DNA of 14,043 nucleotides from Muribaculaceae bacterium (GCA_009775375.1 VSPO01000092.1:1-14043), one strand, 5' to 3'; numbered from the stretch's first letter, positions 6,287 through 14,043 are shown. Notes: generated by a model not told the origin, from the sequence alone. Numbers and translations: made by a program.

Positions 6287-7078
6287 ATGAAATCTAATTA
6301 TTCGGGACTTTGGCTTTTGCTTTTAGTTGCTCTCGTCGTCGTCGTGGGAATGGCATTCTCAGAAGATCTGACAATAGGCAGCCATACGCTTAAGAAAGCC
6401 CCTGTGGCTGATGTCCTTTTATCGGATGCACATCGAGTCGAGGTAGAAAAGGATATGACAGAGAATCCGGATTCTTCCTTATTTATAAAAGAGGATGAGC
6501 CTTTGGAGGTTGACACTTTGCCGAAGTCGATACTGCTGTTTGGCGATTCCATGACCTTCAATCTTGCATTGCGTCTTGCTAAGTATGCCGCTGCCAATGG
6601 TCATAAGCTGCATGCCGTCAATTGGGATTCAAGCAATACGAAAATATGGGCGGAATCTGACACTCTTGACAGGTATCTTCGTGAGTATAATGTGGATTAT
6701 GTATTTATCTCGTTGGGAAGCAATGAGCTGTATTTTAAAAAGCCTGAAACACGTATGCCATATGTCAAGACGATCCTGTCAAAAATTGGCACGATTCCCT
6801 ATGTATGGATTGGCCCTCCTAATTGGCAGGAGGATACGGGAATAAACGACATGCTTGAGTCTGTTTGTGCTAAAGGGGCTTTTTTCCGAAGTGCCGGTAT
6901 GAATTTCAAGAGAAAAGCGGATAAGATTCATCCGACACGAGCTTCTTCAGCTCTATGGATTGATAGCATAATGCGTTGGATGCCTAAATCACGCCATCCT
7001 ATTTTAGCCAACCTGCCACCTGACACGTTGGGAAAAGTCAAGACCAATGTGATTTTCCTTGAAGCGTTAAACAGATAA
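6287..7078 (+). CDS. Membrane-anchored SGNH-fold esterase/O-acetyltransferase partner
   Basis: This 263-residue protein has an N-terminal membrane helix (about residues 7-24), a 55-residue polar linker and an SGNH/GDSL hydrolase domain from about residue 80. The catalytic blocks are visible: LLFGDSMTF at 83-91 with nucleophile Ser88, SLGSNE at 142-147 with oxyanion Asn146, and DKIHPT at 212-217 with Asp212 and His215. The domain should be periplasmic. The neighbour 46 bases downstream is an AlgI-type MBOAT protein. In alginate (AlgI with AlgJ/AlgX) and peptidoglycan (PatA with PatB) systems the MBOAT protein passes acetyl groups across the membrane and an SGNH protein transfers them to the glycan. 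The same division of labour is inferred here. The glycan is unknown. A free esterase role is the alternative. Confidence 0.85.
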   Translation: MKSNYSGLWLLLLVALVVVVGMAFSEDLTIGSHTLKKAPVADVLLSDAHRVEVEKDMTENPDSSLFIKEDEPLEVDTLPKSILLFGDSMTFNLALRLAKYAAANGHKLHAVNWDSSNTKIWAESDTLDRYLREYNVDYVFISLGSNELYFKKPETRMPYVKTILSKIGTIPYVWIGPPNWQEDTGINDMLESVCAKGAFFRSAGMNFKRKADKIHPTRASSALWIDSIMRWMPKSRHPILANLPPDTLGKVKTNVIFLEALNR

Positions 7079-7096
7079 TATTCTTCAATATCTATA

Positions 7097-7112
7097 TGGC
7101 CTCTGGGGGCCA
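7097..7112 (+). other. Small hairpin between the SGNH and MBOAT genes
   Basis: TGGCC at 7097-7101 can pair with GGCCA at 7108-7112 around a 6-base loop. It lies in the 46-base gap between the two genes, without a T tract, so it is not a typical terminator. It might set the ratio of the two products by slowing ribosomes or nucleases, or it may be chance. Confidence 0.3.
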
Positions 7113-7124
7113 ATAACAGAATTT

Positions 7125-8612
7125 ATGAATGAGTTGTTGGAAAATGCATCCACTATAATAGACAATGTCAGGACAATGTTTGCTTACGATCCTAAAGCTC
7201 CCATGCTTTTTTCAAGCGGATTGTTTTGGCTGCTGTTCATAGTGTTTCTTCCCATATATGCCTTGTTAAAGGGAAGCAGATGGAAAATGACAGTTTTCGT
7301 CATTTGTTTCTCATTGTATTTCTATTACAAGTCAAGCGGGCTGTTTTTTTTGATGCTTATCGCGACTTCGCTTATTGACTGGACTTTATCCCATATTATA
7401 CATAAGATTGAAAAGAAATGGGCACGACTTTTTGTCATGTGGCTTTCGATTTTGGTCTCTCTTTCAATACTTGGTTATTTCAAGTATGCCAATTTCTTCC
7501 TGTGGAATTGGAACAATATGGTGGAGGGCAACTTCCAGCCTCTTGATATTATTCTTCCGGTCGGAATCTCGTTCTATACTTTCCAGTCGATTAGTTATGT
7601 TGTGGATGTATATAAGCGAAGGATCAGGCCGACAAAAAGTTGGCTCGATTATCTGTTTTTCCTCTCATTCTTCCCGGCCTTGGTGGCGGGTCCTATAGTG
7701 AGGGCTGACTATTTCCTTCCCCAGATTGAGGCTAATCGACGCGCCTCCTACAATGATATTTGGGGAGGGTTATGGCTTGTGATTGTCGGAATTGTGAAGA
7801 AGGCGCTCATAGCAGACTATATTGCTCAATACAATGATTTGATATTCAATAATCCTGAATTGTATACGGGTGTTCAGACGCTTATGGGAGTAGTGGGATA
7901 TACCATGCAGATATATTGCGATTTTTCAGGATATTCTGATATGGCTATAGGCATTGCCTTGATACTTGGATTCAGACTCGGTCTGAATTTCGACTCCCCG
8001 TATCAGAGCAGAAATCTGACAGAGTTCTGGAGACGATGGCACATCTCTCTTTCCTCCTGGCTTCGGGACTATGTTTACATTCCGTTGGGAGGGAATAGAA
8101 AGGGTACGGTCCGCACGTATGTCAACAATTTCCTGACGATGTTGATAGGAGGATTGTGGCATGGCGCGGCATGGAAATTCGTTTTTTGGGGTGCTATGCA
8201 TGGAGTGGGGTTGGCTGTTCATAAGGCATGCAAGCCTGTTTTGGAGAAGATCCCTGACAATTTCATAACAATCCCAATCTTCTGGGCTGTAACGTTTATA
8301 TATGTTTCTTTATTATGGGTATTCTTTAGGGCAGAGGATTTTGAATCTTCGGTGCTTATAATCCAGAATATTTTCACGGATTTCCATTGGAATCAGGTAC
8401 CTCAATTTTTCGATGCGCGTCCTGTCTGGTGCATTATGATGGTTGCCCTCGTAATATTTCACTTCGTTCCTCAGAGTTGGGCAGATAGTGTTCAGATGGC
8501 ATTCATAAAGATGAGTTGGATTCTTAAGCTGATAGTATTTATGATAGTGGTCCAATTGGTGATTGAATTTATGTCGGAGGAGGTCGCTCCTTTCATATAT
8601 TTTCAATTTTAA
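7125..8612 (+). CDS. MBOAT family O-acyltransferase (AlgI/PatA-like)
   Basis: This 495-residue multi-spanning membrane protein is of the MBOAT family, AlgI branch. Hydrophobic segments run through most of the chain (first at about 31-49, last near the C-terminus). Family signatures are PVGISFYTFQSISYVVDVY at 145-163, FFPALVAGPIVRADYFLPQ at 182-200, CDFSGYSDMAIGIA at 265-278, FWRRWHISLSSWLRDYVYIPLGG at 301-323 and GLWHGAAWKFVFWGAMHG at 343-360. His346 in GLWHGA matches the essential histidine of AlgI-type proteins, and His306 is the second conserved one. The protein moves acyl groups, usually acetyl, from a cytosolic donor across the membrane for O-acylation of a cell-surface glycan. It is downstream of the SGNH gene from one promoter, forming a complete two-part module. 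No polysaccharide synthesis genes adjoin it, so the acceptor could be peptidoglycan or a glycan made elsewhere. Confidence 0.95.
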   Translation: MNELLENASTIIDNVRTMFAYDPKAPMLFSSGLFWLLFIVFLPIYALLKGSRWKMTVFVICFSLYFYYKSSGLFFLMLIATSLIDWTLSHIIHKIEKKWARLFVMWLSILVSLSILGYFKYANFFLWNWNNMVEGNFQPLDIILPVGISFYTFQSISYVVDVYKRRIRPTKSWLDYLFFLSFFPALVAGPIVRADYFLPQIEANRRASYNDIWGGLWLVIVGIVKKALIADYIAQYNDLIFNNPELYTGVQTLMGVVGYTMQIYCDFSGYSDMAIGIALILGFRLGLNFDSPYQSRNLTEFWRRWHISLSSWLRDYVYIPLGGNRKGTVRTYVNNFLTMLIGGLWHGAAWKFVFWGAMHGVGLAVHKACKPVLEKIPDNFITIPIFWAVTFIYVSLLWVFFRAEDFESSVLIIQNIFTDFHWNQVPQFFDARPVWCIMMVALVIFHFVPQSWADSVQMAFIKMSWILKLIVFMIVVQLVIEFMSEEVAPFIYFQF

Positions 8613-8688
8613 GAAACGTGTTCTTAGGTATCATGGTTTTTGGCAAGTCCAAATGATGGGGCACAGGGCAATATTTACTGACTTGATT

Positions 8689-8704
8689 GCGTATATATAT
8701 ACGC
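8689..8704. promoter_or_regulatory. Perfect 16-bp palindrome upstream of the GH35-GH2 genes
   Basis: GCGTATATATATACGC is identical to its reverse complement. The arms do not extend past 8689 or 8704, and no T tract follows, so it is unlikely to be a terminator. It ends 94 bases before the GH35 start and could be a dimeric regulator's operator. The region 8613-8798 otherwise shows no exact TAnnTTTG box, so the glycosidase promoter is not located. A weak TAAGAA/TTCTTA stem at 8610-8626 overlaps the MBOAT stop codon. Confidence 0.45.
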
Positions 8705-8798
8705 CAACAAACTTAATCTGATTCAGCTTATCTATTCCGGTTTGAGGTAAGAAAGTCAGGGTTTGTTGGAGTTGAGTAGTAATATTTATCTAATCATC

Positions 8799-10832
8799 AT
8801 GAAAATTTACAGCAAGTTGCTTTTATCGCTGGCTACAATTCTCTTTGTAGGAGGGATGTATGCAAGTAATCCGGTCGTGGAATGGGATTCTCAAAGTCTG
8901 ATTCTTGACGGGAAAAGGGTTGTGCCCGTAATGGGAGAGATACATTATTCAAGACTTCCTCATAAAGAATGGAAGAGAGCCGTCGGAAAAATGAAAGAGG
9001 GCGGAGTGACAATCATTGCCACTTATGTCTTCTGGAACCATGTAGAGAACAAGGAGGGCATATTTGATTGGAGTGGAAGTAGGAATCTGCGTAAGTTCTT
9101 GGAAATATGCAAAGAGGAGAATATGCCGGTGGTACTCAGAATCGGGCCCTTTTGTCATGGAGAAGTGCGCAATGGAGGCATTCCTGATTGGATTTTCACC
9201 AAAGGTGTGAAATCAAGATCGGAAGACCCGCGTTTTCTAAGTTTTGTGGAGCGTTTCTATCGGCAGATTTTCACTCAGGTTCAGGGACTTCAATGGAAGA
9301 ATGACGGTCCGGTACTGGCTTGTCAGTTCGACAATGAATATCGAGGACACGGTTCCTATCTCATGGCCTTGAAGAGCATCGCTGAGGAAATTGGCTTTGA
9401 CCTTCCCTTGTATACTCGTACGGGATGGCCGGAACTCAAGTCTCCGCTGCCTTATGGGGAAATGATTCCTCTATATGGCGATTATGCCGATGGATTTTGG
9501 GAAAGGTCGTTGCTTCCGGCGGCCGGAGATTATTATAAGGCATTTAATTTTAGACCTTTCCGTGGTTCTACTGCTATAGCTACAGAACAATTGGCAGATC
9601 AAAAGGAGAAGATTACAGAAGGGGATGAGGCTTATCCATATTTCACGTGTGAACTCGGAGGGGGAATGGCCACTGCATATCATCGTCGTCCATGGGTCTA
9701 TCCGGAGGATGCTTATTCTCTTGCCGTGGTGAAACTTGGGAGTGGGAGTAATCTTCTCGGATATTATATGTATCATGGAGGCACGAATCCTGATAGTGAT
9801 ACGCATTTGAATGAAGTGCAAAGGAGTCCTGCTACCAACTACAATGATATGCCGGTGAAGACATATGATTTTCAGGCTCCATTAGGAGAATTCGGCCAGC
9901 CATATCCTCATTATTTCTTGCTTCGTAAACTTCATCTTTTCATGAAAGATTATGGAGACGCGCTGGCGGTGATGAAGCCCATATTCCCTAATCCGTTCAA
10001 TCCGGTCAAGGGTGATGATTCTTTTCTAAGATGGTCGCTTCGACAGGATGGCAACAGTGGTTTTGTCTTCATAAATAATTACGAGCGACTCCAAAATCTA
10101 TCTACGAAAAATAAAATTGTTTTTGAGGCTTGTGGCATTAAATTCCCTTCCAAGCCTATTGCCATACCCGGTGGCACTGTATGTATTTTCCCCGTAAATA
10201 TTGATGGAATCAGTTATGCTACAGCCCAGCTCATATCAAGACGGAATGGAAAGATATATCTCGAACAAATACCCGGAATCCCGACGGAAATATCGATAGA
10301 CGGCAAACTGCTAAGGAATGTCAAACCTCAAGGAACAGCGAATCCTGTCTATAAAAACATCTACCTGCTTACTTCTGAAGAGGCATCTCGTCTTTTTCTT
10401 GACCCGGTACGGCCTATTGCAGATGTTGACAAGCCTATTGTCGAAAAGACTGAGGAAGCGAAAGGATATAGAAATATTTCCATAGGTGTTAACAAAGTGG
10501 CGGAATCTCCTCAAGATGCTGAATTTAAGGATGCGGCTGTATATAAGATTTCAGGATTGCCGCCTGCCAAAGATAGGCAAGGGAGATTGCTTGAGGTGAA
10601 ATATAAAGGAGATGTCGCCAGACTATATTGTGAAGGCCAATTGATAGCCGATAATTTTTACAATGGTAGGCCAATGCTTTATGGGCTTTGGAGATTGCCC
10701 GACGAAATTTCTGAAATAGAACTCAGGATTCTTCCCCTTCAAAATGATATGCCTGTGTATTTCCCTCGTGAGGCTAATGTGGCAGTTGGAGAGAAAGTGA
10801 TAAACGTGGATATAATACCAATAGAAAGATGA
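8799..10832 (+). CDS. Secreted glycoside hydrolase family 35 (beta-galactosidase-type)
   Basis: This is a 677-residue GH35 enzyme with a signal peptide (MKIYSKLLLSLATILFVGG, cleavage near YA-SN at 22-23). The TIM barrel starts with GEIHYSRLPHKEW at 46-58. GH35 landmarks are RIGPFCHGEVRNGGIPDW at 114-131, CQFDNEYRG at 175-183 with acid/base Glu180, CELGGG at 284-289 with probable nucleophile Glu285, YYMYHGGTN at 322-330 and TYDFQAPLGEFGQ further on. The signature has Asp where most members have Glu just before the catalytic NE. The remaining 290 residues are beta-rich accessory domains. Start choice: an in-frame TTG at 8763 would add 12 residues before the signal peptide, so ATG at 8799 is preferred. 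Family members release non-reducing beta-galactose, and some Bacteroidota members have other specificities. The stop overlaps the GH2 start by 4 bases, so the two are surely co-translated. Confidence 0.92.
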   Translation: MKIYSKLLLSLATILFVGGMYASNPVVEWDSQSLILDGKRVVPVMGEIHYSRLPHKEWKRAVGKMKEGGVTIIATYVFWNHVENKEGIFDWSGSRNLRKFLEICKEENMPVVLRIGPFCHGEVRNGGIPDWIFTKGVKSRSEDPRFLSFVERFYRQIFTQVQGLQWKNDGPVLACQFDNEYRGHGSYLMALKSIAEEIGFDLPLYTRTGWPELKSPLPYGEMIPLYGDYADGFWERSLLPAAGDYYKAFNFRPFRGSTAIATEQLADQKEKITEGDEAYPYFTCELGGGMATAYHRRPWVYPEDAYSLAVVKLGSGSNLLGYYMYHGGTNPDSDTHLNEVQRSPATNYNDMPVKTYDFQAPLGEFGQPYPHYFLLRKLHLFMKDYGDALAVMKPIFPNPFNPVKGDDSFLRWSLRQDGNSGFVFINNYERLQNLSTKNKIVFEACGIKFPSKPIAIPGGTVCIFPVNIDGISYATAQLISRRNGKIYLEQIPGIPTEISIDGKLLRNVKPQGTANPVYKNIYLLTSEEASRLFLDPVRPIADVDKPIVEKTEEAKGYRNISIGVNKVAESPQDAEFKDAAVYKISGLPPAKDRQGRLLEVKYKGDVARLYCEGQLIADNFYNGRPMLYGLWRLPDEISEIELRILPLQNDMPVYFPREANVAVGEKVINVDIIPIER

Positions 10833-13690
10833 GAAGGTATCTAGTGTTTTTAATGGCTCTTGTCTCAATGACATTAGCCGCAAAGAGGATCGAGAAGATT
10901 GATTTGTCAGGAGAATGGGATTTTGGATACGGAGAGACTAAAGTGTATGACGACGTAATCAATCTTCCCGGATCTATGCTGACCAATGGCAAGGGTAGGG
11001 AGGTCGATGCCGACACCAAATGGACAGGCTCCTTATATGATTTGTCTTATTATCACAGGGATGATATGGCCACATATAGACAGAAAGGAAACATCAAATT
11101 CCCGTTTTTCCTTACGCCCGATAAAGAATATGTAGGCAATGCCTTCTATCGTCGTTATGTTGATGTGCCTGAAGATTGGAAGGGGAGAAGGGTTGAGCTG
11201 TTGCTTGAGCGTCCTCACATAGAGACCTGCTTATACGTAAACGGCGACAGTGTCGGACATGACATGTCGCTTTCCACTCCCCATCTATATGATGTCACGA
11301 AGTATTTGCAGTATGGCAAACGTAATGAGATAGAGTTGAAGGTTTATAATGGAATTGAGAACGTTTGCGTTGGTCAGGATTCACATAGTGTGACAGATCA
11401 GACTCAGGGCAATTGGAATGGAGTGGTGGGGGAAATACTACTGCGTAGCAAGCCGTCGGATACTTACATTAAGAAGGTCAGGATTTTTCCTGATGTAGCC
11501 AAGAAGAGGGCTATTGTCAAAGTGATATATGGAAGTAGTGTTGGTATTGGTAAAATTGACAATGCCACAGCAACGGCATTGGATGCTGATGGCGGGGAAG
11601 TTTTTGCAGCTGAAGTGAAAAGGTCGGTTGGTGATACGATTGAGTTTGCCATAAATATGGGGGAGAGGATGAAGACTTGGGATGAGTTCTCTCCGTCGCT
11701 CTATCGCTTGGAGGTGAAGATTGGCTCCGATTCTGTTTCCACAACATTTGGCATGAGAGATATTAAGGTGTCGGGAAGGAATATAGAGATAAATGGTCGC
11801 CCTGTATATATGAGAGGCACGGTAGAGAATTGTTGTTTCCCGTTGACAGGTTATCCTCCTACCGATACAGAATCCTGGGACCGTATATTCTCAAAATGCA
11901 AGGAATATGGCATCAATATGATGAGGTTTCATAGCTATTGCCCTCCGGATGCGGCATTTGAAGCAGCCGATAAAGCAGGAATATATCTCCAACCCGAAGG
12001 ACCGTCATGGCCAAACCATGGAGTAAAGCTTAAAGCCGGGATGAGCATTGATGGCTATTTGATTGAGGAATCAAAAAGAATCATTGACAGCTACGGTCAT
12101 CATCCTTCGTTCGTAATGATGGCTGCCGGGAATGAGCCGGCCGGCGATTGGGTGGAATATTGCAAGGAATGGGTAGGGGAGATGAAGGCCTATGACCCTA
12201 CAAAAATATATTGCGGTGCTTCGGTTGGTGGAGGATGGGCGTGGGATTATGGTAGTGAATATCATGTCAAAGGCGGAGGAAGAGGACTTGTATGGAGTAA
12301 GCGTATGCCTTCCAGTGATGATGATTACTCTTCCGATATGGAGTTGCCGAGAAATTTCAAGCCTACTCCGGCGCATCCTGTAAATACAGAGCCAATCCTT
12401 GCTCATGAGCAAGGACAATGGTGCGTTTTCCCGGACTTTCGCGAAATATCTCAATACACGGGACCGTATAAAGCCCGTAATTTTGAAATTTTTAAGGATC
12501 TTCTCAATGCAGGAGGGATGGGGGAAATGGCAGGGAAATTTCTTAATGCCAGCGGAAGGCTGCAGGCTCTATGCTATAAATATGAGATTGAGAGAAACCT
12601 GCGTACTCCCGGATATAGCGGTTTTCAGCTTCTTGGCCTGAATGATTACAGTGGTCAGGGCACTGCCTTGGAAGGCGTCTTAAATGTATTTTGGAATGAG
12701 AAGGGGTATATTTCATCTTCTGAATGGCGGCAGTTTTGCAGTCAGGTAGTGCCTCTTGCCCGTTTCCCTCGTTTCGTATTTTCTTCATGCGACACAATTT
12801 CTGTTCCCATAGAAATAATGAATGCGGGGCCGAGTCCTATCGATTCCGTTTTGGTTCGATATCGAATAAAGGGTGACGATGGCTCAGTGCTTGCTCACGG
12901 CGTTTTTGACGCCGGCGAAGTCCCAATAGGAAAGAATTTCAGTGTGGGTGCAATAAATGCCGGCTTTGGTATGGTGGCGGTTCCGACTCGCTATTCTTTG
13001 AATGTCAGCATTCCTGGCAAAGGAGCTAATAGCTGGGAGTTCTGGGTCTATCCTGAGGAGAATGCTGATGTTTGTCCGGATAATATATATATGGCTGACT
13101 CCCTCGACAGCCGCGCTTTGGAAATTTTAGGTCAAGGGGGAAGTGTTCTTATCGAGGCGGCCGGAAAAGTATCTTTAGGAAGCGATATCGTGCAGCACTA
13201 TCTGCCTGTCTTCTGGAACACGAGTTGGTTTAAAATGCGTCCGCCTCATACTACAGGGGCATATATCGATAAAAGTCATCCCCTGTTTGGTCATGGTTTC
13301 CCCACCGATGATTGGGGTAATCTTAATTGGTGGGAGCTTCTCAATAGGGCACAGGTGATGAATCTGCTTGAATTGCCTGCTTCTTATCAAAGCCCGGTGC
13401 AACCTATAGATACGTGGCATGTCAGTAGGAAGCTTGGAATGATCTTAGAAGCTAACGTTTTGAATGGAAAACTGTTTATGACAACTATCGACATATCGTC
13501 GGATCTTGACAAGCGAATTGTCGCAAGAAGAATGAGAAATGCTATTATCTCGTATATGTCCAGTGAGGATTTTAATCCCACAATCTCAATCTCTCCGGAT
13601 GTGGTGAATAACTTTTTTACAAAGACAACTCCACCCATAAAAATGTACACCAACGAATCTCCTGATGAACTAAAACCAAAATTGAAATAG
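10829..13690 (+). CDS. Secreted glycoside hydrolase family 2
   Basis: This 953-residue exported glycosidase has a signal peptide at residues 1-17 or 1-18 (MRRYLVFLMALVSMTLAA). Domains follow the GH2 order: a jelly-roll sugar-binding domain (about 25-205), an immunoglobulin-like sandwich (about 210-310), then a TIM barrel from about 318. Catalytic sites are MAAGNEPAGDW at 431-441 with acid/base Glu436, and EPILAHEQGQW at 521-531 with probable nucleophile Glu527. Past the barrel come an Ig-like stretch (about 650-740) and a C-terminal module with FPTDDWGNLNWWELL and VQPIDTWHVSRKLG blocks, seen in my memory of many large Bacteroidota GH2 proteins. GH2 covers beta-galactosidase, beta-mannosidase, beta-glucuronidase and others, and none can be chosen here. 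The gene starts inside the GH35 stop (ATGA), so the two enzymes probably share one substrate. A terminator follows 73 bases after the stop. Confidence 0.93.
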   Translation: MRRYLVFLMALVSMTLAAKRIEKIDLSGEWDFGYGETKVYDDVINLPGSMLTNGKGREVDADTKWTGSLYDLSYYHRDDMATYRQKGNIKFPFFLTPDKEYVGNAFYRRYVDVPEDWKGRRVELLLERPHIETCLYVNGDSVGHDMSLSTPHLYDVTKYLQYGKRNEIELKVYNGIENVCVGQDSHSVTDQTQGNWNGVVGEILLRSKPSDTYIKKVRIFPDVAKKRAIVKVIYGSSVGIGKIDNATATALDADGGEVFAAEVKRSVGDTIEFAINMGERMKTWDEFSPSLYRLEVKIGSDSVSTTFGMRDIKVSGRNIEINGRPVYMRGTVENCCFPLTGYPPTDTESWDRIFSKCKEYGINMMRFHSYCPPDAAFEAADKAGIYLQPEGPSWPNHGVKLKAGMSIDGYLIEESKRIIDSYGHHPSFVMMAAGNEPAGDWVEYCKEWVGEMKAYDPTKIYCGASVGGGWAWDYGSEYHVKGGGRGLVWSKRMPSSDDDYSSDMELPRNFKPTPAHPVNTEPILAHEQGQWCVFPDFREISQYTGPYKARNFEIFKDLLNAGGMGEMAGKFLNASGRLQALCYKYEIERNLRTPGYSGFQLLGLNDYSGQGTALEGVLNVFWNEKGYISSSEWRQFCSQVVPLARFPRFVFSSCDTISVPIEIMNAGPSPIDSVLVRYRIKGDDGSVLAHGVFDAGEVPIGKNFSVGAINAGFGMVAVPTRYSLNVSIPGKGANSWEFWVYPEENADVCPDNIYMADSLDSRALEILGQGGSVLIEAAGKVSLGSDIVQHYLPVFWNTSWFKMRPPHTTGAYIDKSHPLFGHGFPTDDWGNLNWWELLNRAQVMNLLELPASYQSPVQPIDTWHVSRKLGMILEANVLNGKLFMTTIDISSDLDKRIVARRMRNAIISYMSSEDFNPTISISPDVVNNFFTKTTPPIKMYTNESPDELKPKLK

Positions 13691-13763
13691 AGTAGAGGTT
13701 GAGTAAATTTCAATGACGAAAAGGTAAATGTCATATGAAAACGCATCCCTCCAACAGAAAAAG

Positions 13764-13804
13764 GCCCCTCCTGAAAGTAAAATTACCGTCGGGAGGGGCT
13801 TTTT
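13764..13804 (+). terminator. Intrinsic terminator after the GH2 gene
   Basis: GCCCCTCC at 13764-13771 pairs with GGAGGGGC at 13792-13799 around a 20-base loop, followed on + by TTTTT at 13800-13804. An A tract at 13758-13762 lies on the other side, so it could also work for minus-strand transcription. It ends the GH35-GH2 unit. Confidence 0.9.
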
Positions 13805-13957
13805 ATCGTTGCATCAACCTTAAAATAACGCAGAAATATGGGCAAAAGTTTTATGTGTTAACAAAACAATACATAAATTAACATATGTTGATTTTAATAT
13901 CTTTCAGTTGTTTACGACTCCAAAAAAGAAAAAATCAATTAAAAATGGAGGGAAAGC
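13805..13957. other. AT-rich intergenic region before the right-hand promoter
   Basis: No gene was seen. Two short palindromes are present, TGTTAACA at 13856-13863 and AACATATGTT at 13880-13889. A-rich tracts from about 13920 to 13945 lie directly upstream of the -33 element, where they could act like an UP element or bend the DNA. Confidence 0.45.
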
Positions 13958-13988
13958 TTGCGGGCGGGGAAAATCGGTTGTAATTTTG
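13958..13988 (+). promoter_or_regulatory. Strong Bacteroidota-type promoter with -7 box inside an inverted repeat
   Basis: TTG at 13958-13960 and TAATTTTG at 13981-13988 are separated by exactly 20 bases, the same spacing and the same -7 sequence as the promoter at 6200-6231. The -7 box is framed without gap by CGGTTG (13975-13980) and CAACCG (13989-13994), a perfect 6-8-6 inverted repeat. Transcription should start near 13994-13997 and run out of the window. Confidence 0.7.
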
Positions 13989-13995
13989 CAACCGC

Positions 13996-14043
13996 AAACG
14001 GGAAACGACGCAAGCCGCTCCGGGAGCGAAGAGAGAACATTGA
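13996..14043 (+). other. 5' leader of an unseen transcript, possibly a stable-RNA operon
   Basis: The leader is richer in G+C than the surrounding DNA and holds a hairpin CGCTC/GAGCG (14016-14020 with 14024-14028, loop CGG). It ends GAGAGAACATTGA at the window edge. No start codon with an open frame of useful length is visible. The style, a strong promoter with an A-rich upstream part and a structured GC-rich leader, resembles rRNA operon leaders of Bacteroidota as I recall them. A protein gene with a long leader is the alternative. Confidence 0.35.

Noticed and set aside
8610..8626. TAAGAA/TTCTTA hairpin at the MBOAT stop codon as a terminator
   Set aside because: The stem is six AT-rich pairs and the next T run is about ten bases away, too weak to call.
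8763..8798. Upstream TTG start for the GH35 gene
   Set aside because: It would put 12 residues before an otherwise normal signal peptide that begins at ATG 8799.
13730..13825. Short + frame starting MSYENASLQQKK after the GH2 gene
   Set aside because: It runs straight through the terminator stem and has no family features.
1..14043. CRISPR array, tRNA, transposase or phage genes
   Set aside because: No regularly spaced repeats, no cloverleaf pattern and no matching proteins were seen on either strand.

Overview
The window looks like the chromosome of a member of the Bacteroidales (phylum Bacteroidota), probably a gut-associated lineage close to Bacteroides or Muribaculaceae. Three things point there. 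Promoter-like sites fit the Bacteroidota pattern TTTG-N20-TAnnTTTG (best at 6200-6231, 13958-13988 and the -7 box at 4602-4609). Starts lack Shine-Dalgarno sequences. The protein families are typical of the group (DUF4250 miniprotein, RDYE-type thioesterase, SGNH/MBOAT pair, secreted GH35 and GH2). No phage, insertion sequence, CRISPR or tRNA was seen, and the genus cannot be fixed from the sequence alone.

Left part (1-4514). A nucleoside phosphorylase gene on + (302-1180) faces a tightly packed minus-strand cluster. Read in transcription order the cluster is a secreted Ntn-hydrolase of the C45/C69 type (4514-3384), a two-helix membrane protein (3358-2810), a hotdog-fold acyl-CoA thioesterase (2798-2379) and the DNA-processing protein DprA (2320-1202). 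Gaps are 25, 11 and 58 bases, so one transcript is likely, starting near a -7 box at 4602-4609.

Middle (4515-6286). A 57-residue DUF4250 gene (4629-4802, +) lies divergent from the hydrolase and convergent with a YpfJ-type membrane-anchored zinc metallopeptidase (5760-4894, -). Upstream of the peptidase is about 500 bases without a recognisable protein gene. It carries a strong minus-strand intrinsic terminator (5852-5885). Just before the terminator is a hairpin that makes a GNRA tetraloop only when read on the minus strand, together with a second copy of one stem arm 82 bases upstream. This suggests an undescribed small RNA or a bistable leader RNA of the peptidase gene. A 7-1-7 inverted repeat (6060-6074) lies in the same gap.

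Right part (6287-14043). A textbook promoter (6200-6231) drives a two-gene O-acylation module, a membrane-anchored SGNH esterase-like protein (6287-7078) and an AlgI-type MBOAT acyltransferase (7125-8612). After a gap with a perfect 16-bp palindrome (8689-8704) come two secreted glycosidases with 4-base overlapping ends, GH35 (8799-10832) and GH2 (10829-13690), which probably act in sequence on one glycan. No SusC/SusD pair is present in the window. A terminator (13764-13804) closes this unit. The last 90 bases hold another strong promoter whose -7 box is framed exactly by a 6-bp inverted repeat, followed by a structured GC-rich leader that may be the start of a stable-RNA (perhaps rRNA) operon.
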